DNA of 64,000 nt from Cognatilysobacter tabacisoli (lineage in GTDB: Bacteria; Pseudomonadota; Gammaproteobacteria; Xanthomonadales; Xanthomonadaceae): contig NZ_QXJI01000001.1 in NCBI RefSeq assembly GCF_003586305.1, forward strand, positions 806,001 to 870,000. The letters are read 5' to 3'. Under the pieces are notes generated by a model. That model did not search any database. It saw nothing but the letters and a program-made list of their open reading frames with translations, and was not told where the DNA came from. The first letter of the stretch is position 1; every line of letters begins with the position of its first letter. Both the position numbers and the translations under genes were made by a program. Shown here one piece after another: positions 59,143-64,000 of the stretch.

Positions 59143-60057
59143 TCAGCCCAGTTCTTCGACGCCCAATTCGTCCAGCGCGTTCTGCATCAACTGGCGCGCC
59201 GAGTCGCTCAGCGACTCGTGGTCGAGGGCGTAGCGGATGGTCGCCTCGATCAGGCCCAGGTGGGTGCCGCAATCGAATCGCGTGCCCTGGAAACGGTACG
59301 CATTGACCTTCTCCTCGCGCAGCAGCGCCGCGATCGCATCGGTAAGCTGGATCTCACCGCCGGCGCCGGGCGTCGTCGACTCGAGCAGCTCGAAGATGCG
59401 CGGGTTCAGCACGTAGCGGCCGACCACGGCGAGGTTGCTGGGCGCGTCCTCGGGCCGCGGCTTTTCGACGATCGCGTTGATGCGCCCCTGCCGGCCGTCG
59501 AAGGCGTCCGTCGCGACGATGCCGTAACTGCCCGTCTGCGAGCGCGGCACGTCCTGCACGGCGATGATGCTGCTGCCCGAGGCCTGTGCGGCATCGGCCA
59601 TCTGCTTGAGCGCGCCCGGGCCGCGGTTCCAGATCAGGTCGTCGGGCAGCACGACCGCGAACGGCTCGTTGCCGACGACCGCGCGCGCGCACAGCACGGC
59701 GTGGCCCAGACCCAGCGCCTCGGCCTGAGTCACGAACACGGCTCGCACGCCGGACGGCAGCACGTTGCGCACCAGCTCGAGCTGCTCGGTCTTGCCGGCC
59801 TTCTCGAGCTTCTGTTCTAGCTCGTACGCCTTGTCGAAATAGTCCGCCACCGCATGCTTATAGCGGTTGGTGACGAAAATCAGGGTGTCGCAGCCAGCCT
59901 CGATCGCCTCGTCCACCGCGTACTGGATCAGCGGCTTGTCGACGATCGGCAGCATTTCCTTCGGCACGGTTTTTGTGGCCGGGAGGAAGCGCGTGCCGAG
60001 GCCGGCGACGGGAAAGACCGCCTTGCGGATGCGCGTCGACGACGGGGCCACGGCCAT
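59143..60057 (-). CDS. galU: UTP-glucose-1-phosphate uridylyltransferase
   Basis: 304 residues. VFPVAGLGTRFLPATKTVPK (nucleotide-binding loop) near the N-terminus, EMLPIVDKPLIQYAVDEAIE, VVLPDDLI and VEKPRPEDAPSNLAVVGRYV are the full GalU signature. It makes UDP-glucose for surface polysaccharides. Its ATG shares one base with the stop of the dehydratase gene upstream (TGATG at 60055-60059), so it is coupled to the surface-polysaccharide genes. Confidence 0.95.
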   Translation of the reverse strand: MAVAPSSTRIRKAVFPVAGLGTRFLPATKTVPKEMLPIVDKPLIQYAVDEAIEAGCDTLIFVTNRYKHAVADYFDKAYELEQKLEKAGKTEQLELVRNVLPSGVRAVFVTQAEALGLGHAVLCARAVVGNEPFAVVLPDDLIWNRGPGALKQMADAAQASGSSIIAVQDVPRSQTGSYGIVATDAFDGRQGRINAIVEKPRPEDAPSNLAVVGRYVLNPRIFELLESTTPGAGGEIQLTDAIAALLREEKVNAYRFQGTRFDCGTHLGLIEATIRYALDHESLSDSARQLMQNALDELGVEELG

Positions 60058-61970
60058 CAAATCTTCCTGGCGCTGCGCGCCGGAAACGCAACCACCGTGT
60101 TGCGTGCGTCGGGCGTCTTCATGTCCACCGCGAGCGGCTGGAACTCCGGCACCGCCAGGCGCAGCAGCGACGCGAGCGACTCGACCTCGTACCGCACGCT
60201 CGCCTCGCGCAGCTGGTCGAGCGACGCGTGGATGCTCGCCGCGGCGATGTCGCGCGGCTCGGCTTGAAGGATCTTCGGGTGCCCGGTGGGGCGGTATCGC
60301 TCATCGGCGTGGAACAGCGTCTCGTGGAGCTTTTCGCCGGGACGCAGCCCCGTGTAGACGATCGCCACGTCGCGACCGGGCTGCTTGCCGGCCAACCGGA
60401 TCATCTGCTCGGCGAGCAGCCGGATCGGCACTGGCTCGCCCATGTCGAGCGTGTAGATCGCCTCGTGCGTGCCGATGGCCGACGCCTGGAGGATCAGCTG
60501 GCAGGCCTCTGGAATCGTCATGAAGAACCGCGTGACCTCAGGATCGGTCACCGTCACCGGACCGCCGCTGCGGATCTGCTCGCGGAACAGCGGCACGACG
60601 CTGCCGGCCGAGTCGAGGACATTGCCGAAGCGCACGGTCACGAACCGCGTCGCGTGCTGCAGCGCCAGTGCCTGGCACGCCATCTCCGCCAGCCGCTTGG
60701 TCGCGCCGAGCACGTTGACCGGATCGACGGCCTTGTCGGTCGAGATCAGCACGAACGTGCCGACGCCGGATTCGCGGCACGCGCGGGCGACGGTTTCCGT
60801 GGCCAGCACGTTGTTGCGTACCGCCTCGCGCAGCTGCGTCTGCAGCAGCGGCACCTGCTTGTACGCGGCGGCGTGGAAGACGGCCTCGGGTTCGGCCCGG
60901 CGCAGCGCGTGCGCGATGACGGCCGGATCGCCGCAGTCGCCGAGCACGCACACCAGCTCGATGTCGGGGAAGTCGCGGTGCAGCGCGGCTTCGGTCGTGG
61001 TCAATGCCAGTTCGTCGACCTCGACCAGCGCAATCCGCTTGGCGCCGTGGCGCGCGCACTGGCGGCAAAGCTCAGAACCGATCGAGCCGCCGGCGCCGGT
61101 GATCATCACCGACCGGCCGCCAAGCCAGCCGCGGATCGCCTTCCAGTCGGGCATCACCGGCTTGCGTCCGAGCAGGTCCTCGATCGCCACTTCCTTCAGC
61201 TCGCCGGGCAGCGATTTGCCCTCGAGCACGTCCTGCAGGCGCGGCACCATCCGGAACGGCAGGCCGGTCTTCTCGCAGGCGACGACAACGCGCTGCAGCG
61301 CATCGGCATCGGCCGATGGCATCGCGATGACGAGCAGCTTGGCCGCGGTCTCGCGGGCGATCTCGGCGACTTCGTCGATGCGTCCGAGCACCGGGACGCC
61401 CTGCACCTTGCTGCCGCGCAGGCGCCCCGCGTCGTCCAGCAGGCCGACCGGGTTGTACGAGCCGACCCGGCGAAGGTCGCGGATCAGCGCTTCGCCCGCG
61501 CCGCCCGCGCCGAGGATCAGGATGCGCACCGAGTTGGCGTCGCGCCCCTGGTGATTGGCGTCCTTCCAGGCGCGATAGAGAAGACGCGGCGCCCCGAGCA
61601 GTGCGGCGAGAACGCACGGATAAAGGGCCACGGCCGCCCGGGAGATGCCCTCCATCCGGCTGTAGAGCACGAGGAGCACGATGATCGCCGTCACGCCGAT
61701 CACGCACGCCTTCACGATGTTCCACAGGTCGGGCACGCTGGCAAAGCGCCACAGGCCGCGGTACAGCCCGACCTGCCAGAACACCAGCGCCTGCGCGGAA
61801 AGCACCAGCGCGGTCTCGGTGGACCAGGCCGGGAACGGCGGCGGGTTGTCCATCAGGCCGAAGCGCAGCTGGTGCAGGCCATACCAGGCCACCCAGACCA
61901 TGATCAGATCGTGGGCGACCACCGCCAGCCGCGGCAGTCCGACCTTTACGTTCTCGCGCCAACCACTCAT
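60057..61970 (-). CDS. WbpM/CapD-type nucleotide-sugar 4,6-dehydratase
   Basis: 637 residues, full length for the membrane-bound class. Four N-terminal helices (residues 10-110) and a first Rossmann domain (ILILGAGGAGEALIRDLR) precede the catalytic SDR domain (MITGAGGSIGSELCRQCARH, FHAAAYKQVPLLQTQLREAV, LISTDKAVDPVNVLGATKRL). The family's usual Ser-Met-Lys triad is here Ser-Leu-Lys, because Leu fills the Met position in VLGATK. It probably makes a 6-deoxy-4-keto-HexNAc donor for O-antigen. It overlaps the neighbouring glycosyltransferase and galU genes. Confidence 0.92.
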   Translation of the reverse strand: MSGWRENVKVGLPRLAVVAHDLIMVWVAWYGLHQLRFGLMDNPPPFPAWSTETALVLSAQALVFWQVGLYRGLWRFASVPDLWNIVKACVIGVTAIIVLLVLYSRMEGISRAAVALYPCVLAALLGAPRLLYRAWKDANHQGRDANSVRILILGAGGAGEALIRDLRRVGSYNPVGLLDDAGRLRGSKVQGVPVLGRIDEVAEIARETAAKLLVIAMPSADADALQRVVVACEKTGLPFRMVPRLQDVLEGKSLPGELKEVAIEDLLGRKPVMPDWKAIRGWLGGRSVMITGAGGSIGSELCRQCARHGAKRIALVEVDELALTTTEAALHRDFPDIELVCVLGDCGDPAVIAHALRRAEPEAVFHAAAYKQVPLLQTQLREAVRNNVLATETVARACRESGVGTFVLISTDKAVDPVNVLGATKRLAEMACQALALQHATRFVTVRFGNVLDSAGSVVPLFREQIRSGGPVTVTDPEVTRFFMTIPEACQLILQASAIGTHEAIYTLDMGEPVPIRLLAEQMIRLAGKQPGRDVAIVYTGLRPGEKLHETLFHADERYRPTGHPKILQAEPRDIAAASIHASLDQLREASVRYEVESLASLLRLAVPEFQPLAVDMKTPDARNTVVAFPARSARKI

Positions 61971-62962
61971 TGCCACCCTTGCTCCCGGTCCTTCGATGCG
62001 ACGGAACGCGTCCAGTACTGCGCGCAGACCCACAGCGCCGCGGCGACGATATACCACGCCATCACTACACTGAATACGAAACCCGGACTGGTTTGCCGGA
62101 TCAGCAGCATGAGCACGACCGACACCGCGGTCCAAGCCGCGTAACCCGTCGTGACCCGCGCGTGCCCCCCTGTCCGGGCCGCGAGCCGCTGGTAGGCGTG
62201 CTGCACGTGCGCCGTCCACCACCGCTCCCGCCGGACGATACGCCGCAGCAATGTGAGGCCCGTGTCGACGAGGAACGCCGACAGCGGCAGCAAGAGCAGC
62301 AACCAGCTCGTTGGATCGGCGCGGCCGGCGACCACGACCAGCGCGGCCACCGTCAGCCCCAGCGCGCCGCTGCCGACGTCGCCGAGGAAGATCCGCGCAC
62401 GCGGGAGGTTGAACGGCAGGAATCCGGCCGCCGCGGCCAATAGGGCAAGGGCCAGCCAGGTCCAGGCGCCGCCGGTGGCCGCGGCCAGACCGGCCGCCAC
62501 CACCGCGGCCTGCGTCGCCGCGATGCCGTCGATGCCGTCCATGAAGTTCCACGCATTCGTCAGCACCAGCACCGCCACGAACGCGGTGGCCGCCATCGCC
62601 CCGCCTCCGCCGGTGGTCCAGACCGCACCGGCCAGCACGACGCCGGCCAGCGCATGCACCCCGAGCCGTGCCCGCGCCGACAGCGGGCGGTGGTCATCGA
62701 CCCAGCCAACGCCCGCGACAAGAAGAAGCGACGCCAGGAACGCCGCGAGCAGCAAGGCGTCCTCCGGGAAGCGCGCGAGCAGAGCCGCGGCCGCCACGGC
62801 CAGCGCAATCACCGCCCCCACCCCGCCGCCGCGAGGGGTCGGCACGCGATGGCTGCGACGCTCCCCGGGGTGGTCGAGCAGCTGCCGCTGGCGCGCGTAG
62901 CCCAGCGCCAGCCACGTGCCGAGCACGCTGATCGCGAACAGGACCCCGCACCAGACCAGCAT
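61967..62962 (-). CDS. WecA/WbpL-type UDP-HexNAc:undecaprenyl-phosphate sugar-1-phosphate transferase
   Basis: 331 residues with about ten membrane helices. SHRVPTPRGGGVGAVIALAV, GWVDDHRPLSARARLGVHAL (DDxx motif), LTNAWNFMDGIDGIAATQAA and ARIFLGDVGSGALGLTVAAL, then the His/Arg loop AHVQHAYQRLAARTGGHARV, make up the complete family pattern. It starts O-antigen or other glycan synthesis on undecaprenyl phosphate. The ATG at 62962 lies 2 bp after the lapB stop; the stop overlaps the dehydratase start (ATGA). Confidence 0.93.
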   Translation of the reverse strand: MLVWCGVLFAISVLGTWLALGYARQRQLLDHPGERRSHRVPTPRGGGVGAVIALAVAAAALLARFPEDALLLAAFLASLLLVAGVGWVDDHRPLSARARLGVHALAGVVLAGAVWTTGGGGAMAATAFVAVLVLTNAWNFMDGIDGIAATQAAVVAAGLAAATGGAWTWLALALLAAAAGFLPFNLPRARIFLGDVGSGALGLTVAALVVVAGRADPTSWLLLLLPLSAFLVDTGLTLLRRIVRRERWWTAHVQHAYQRLAARTGGHARVTTGYAAWTAVSVVLMLLIRQTSPGFVFSVVMAWYIVAAALWVCAQYWTRSVASKDREQGWQ

Positions 62963-62964
62963 GC

Positions 62965-64000
62965 TCAGACGACGGCGTAGTTCAACAGCGGCTTCACGGT
63001 GCCCCACTCCTTGCAGCTGGGGCATTGCCAATGGTGGCTGCGCGCACCGAAGCCGCACCGGTTGCAGCGGTAGCTGGGATTGCGCACCAGCAGCTGATCG
63101 GTGATGTGCTTGAGGTCCTGCAGCGTGGCCATGGGGTCGGCGCCTTCGGCCAGCGTCAGGTCGATGAGCGCCGCTTCACCGCGCACCGACGGCCGGTCCT
63201 TGAGCTGACGCGCAAGGTAGGCGCGTGCCGCGGCAACGCCATCCTCGGCCTCGACCATGCGCGTCAGCGCGAGTACGGGCGCGATGCCGCGGTAGTGCTC
63301 GCACATTTCGGACAGGAACGCGCGCGCACCCGGCAGGTCGCCGGAGCGCTCATAGCAGGTCAGCAGCGACGGCAGTACTTCCGGCAGGTAGTCGGGATCG
63401 GCGCGGGCGACGCGCTCGAACGAGCGCACGGCGCCGGCATCGTTGCCGGCCTCGATCTCGATGCGACCTTCGATCATGCCCGCGCGCACCGAGTTGGCGT
63501 CGGCCTGGTAGGCGCGGGCGACGGCAGCACGCGCGGCGTCGACCTCCCCCGCCGCGCGATGGCGGTCCGCCAGTTCGCATTCGAACTGGGCGATCAGCTT
63601 GCCCATCGGTTCGCCGGTGACTTCCTCGAACCGTCGCGCATTCTCGATCGCCTTGTCCCAGTCGCGTTCCGACTGGTAGATGCCGATCAGGTGCCGCAGC
63701 GCCAGCGGCGCACGCACGTCGAGTTGGGCGAGGTCGCCGAACACCGTCTCGGCCCGGTCGAGCAGGCCAGAGCGCATGTAGTCCTCGCCCAGCGCCAGCA
63801 GCGCCTGGACCTTCTGCTGGTCGCTCAGTCCCGGCCGCTGGACCAGCGCCTGGTGCAGGCGGATCGCGCGGTCGACTTCGCCCCGGCGGCGGAACAGATG
63901 GCCGAGCGCAACCTGCGTCTCGAAGGTGTCCTTGTCGAGTTCGGCGATGTGCAGGAACAGCTCGATCGCCTTGTCGGGCTGCTCGTTGAGCAGATAGTTG
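62965..64000 (-). CDS. lapB: Lipopolysaccharide assembly protein B, C-terminal part (5' end outside window)
   Basis: About 345 residues are present; the N-terminal anchor lies beyond 64000. The open frame continues unbroken to the window edge with tetratricopeptide repeats (NYLLNEQPDKAIELFLHIAE, RRGEVDRAIRLHQALVQRPG, YERSGDLPGARAFLSEMCEH) and ends with a rubredoxin-type metal knot (YRCNRCGFGARSHHWQCPSC). LapB (YciM) couples LPS synthesis to export by directing FtsH to LpxC. The neighbouring surface-glycan genes agree. Confidence 0.93.
   Translation of the reverse strand, partial: NYLLNEQPDKAIELFLHIAELDKDTFETQVALGHLFRRRGEVDRAIRLHQALVQRPGLSDQQKVQALLALGEDYMRSGLLDRAETVFGDLAQLDVRAPLALRHLIGIYQSERDWDKAIENARRFEEVTGEPMGKLIAQFECELADRHRAAGEVDAARAAVARAYQADANSVRAGMIEGRIEIEAGNDAGAVRSFERVARADPDYLPEVLPSLLTCYERSGDLPGARAFLSEMCEHYRGIAPVLALTRMVEAEDGVAAARAYLARQLKDRPSVRGEAALIDLTLAEGADPMATLQDLKHITDQLLVRNPSYRCNRCGFGARSHHWQCPSCKEWGTVKPLLNYAVV

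Overview
The window is GC-rich chromosomal DNA from a gammaproteobacterium, most likely a member of the Lysobacteraceae (Xanthomonadaceae; a Lysobacter or Luteimonas-like organism). This rests on the copL-copA-copB copper operon, the gene order der-bamB-yfgM-rodZ-pilW-rlmN-ndk, the linked mobA-moeA-moeB genes, the strong G/C bias at third codon positions, and a XerCD dif-like site. No rRNA, CRISPR array, insertion sequence or prophage was seen. Most genes lie on the minus strand. That fits a replication fork moving leftwards towards the dif-like site at about 3.0 kb.

Layout. 0-3 kb: start of a P-type cation ATPase, an MgtC/DUF4010 membrane protein, a short-chain dehydrogenase and a low-affinity iron-permease-type protein. 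Two FNR/ANR-type palindromes sit in their promoter regions, which suggests oxygen-responsive control. 3.01 kb: the dif-like site, overlapping the stop codon of the next gene. 3-15.6 kb: a nine-gene minus-strand operon running tldD-like A, pmbA/tldE-like, tldD-like B, DUF4159, MoxR AAA+ ATPase, DUF58, BatA-like, DUF4175-like and a large membrane protein with an amidotransferase-like fold. Both TldD paralogues carry Tat signal peptides, so this looks like a Tat-exported metalloprotease system joined to a MoxR/Bat-type envelope machine. It is the most unusual locus in the window.

15.9-25 kb: a tripartite RND efflux operon (DUF2798, NAD(P)-binding protein, adaptor, permease, SDR, outer-membrane channel) with a divergent LysR regulator. 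25-28.4 kb: copLAB copper resistance. 28.6-28.8 kb: tRNA-Ala(GGC) and tRNA-Glu(TTC) with a terminator. 28.9-37 kb: DUF1249, the divergent ppsR/ppsA pair, an MscS channel, orn, DUF2721, tadA, and an exported streptogramin-lyase-like propeller overlapping a c-type cytochrome. 37-47.3 kb: guaA, guaB, folD, DUF1244, DUF2272, moeB-rhodanese, moeA, mobA and der. 47.5-52.7 kb: bamB, yfgM, rodZ, pilW, rlmN and ndk.

52.9-57.3 kb: a fatty-acid beta-oxidation unit, namely a PsrA-like TetR regulator with its own CAAAC-N4-GTTTG operator, a bifunctional hydroxyacyl-CoA dehydrogenase/enoyl-CoA hydratase and a thiolase. 57.3-59.1 kb: a FAD-dependent amine oxidase-like protein and a small membrane protein. 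59.1-64 kb: cell-surface polysaccharide and LPS genes on the minus strand, lapB (cut by the window edge), a WecA-type glycosyl-phosphate transferase, a WbpM/CapD-type dehydratase and galU, all overlapping or nearly so.

Gene calls come from translated sequence, motifs and family knowledge. No database search was run. Starts were chosen from Shine-Dalgarno sequences, stop/start overlaps and usual family N-termini.
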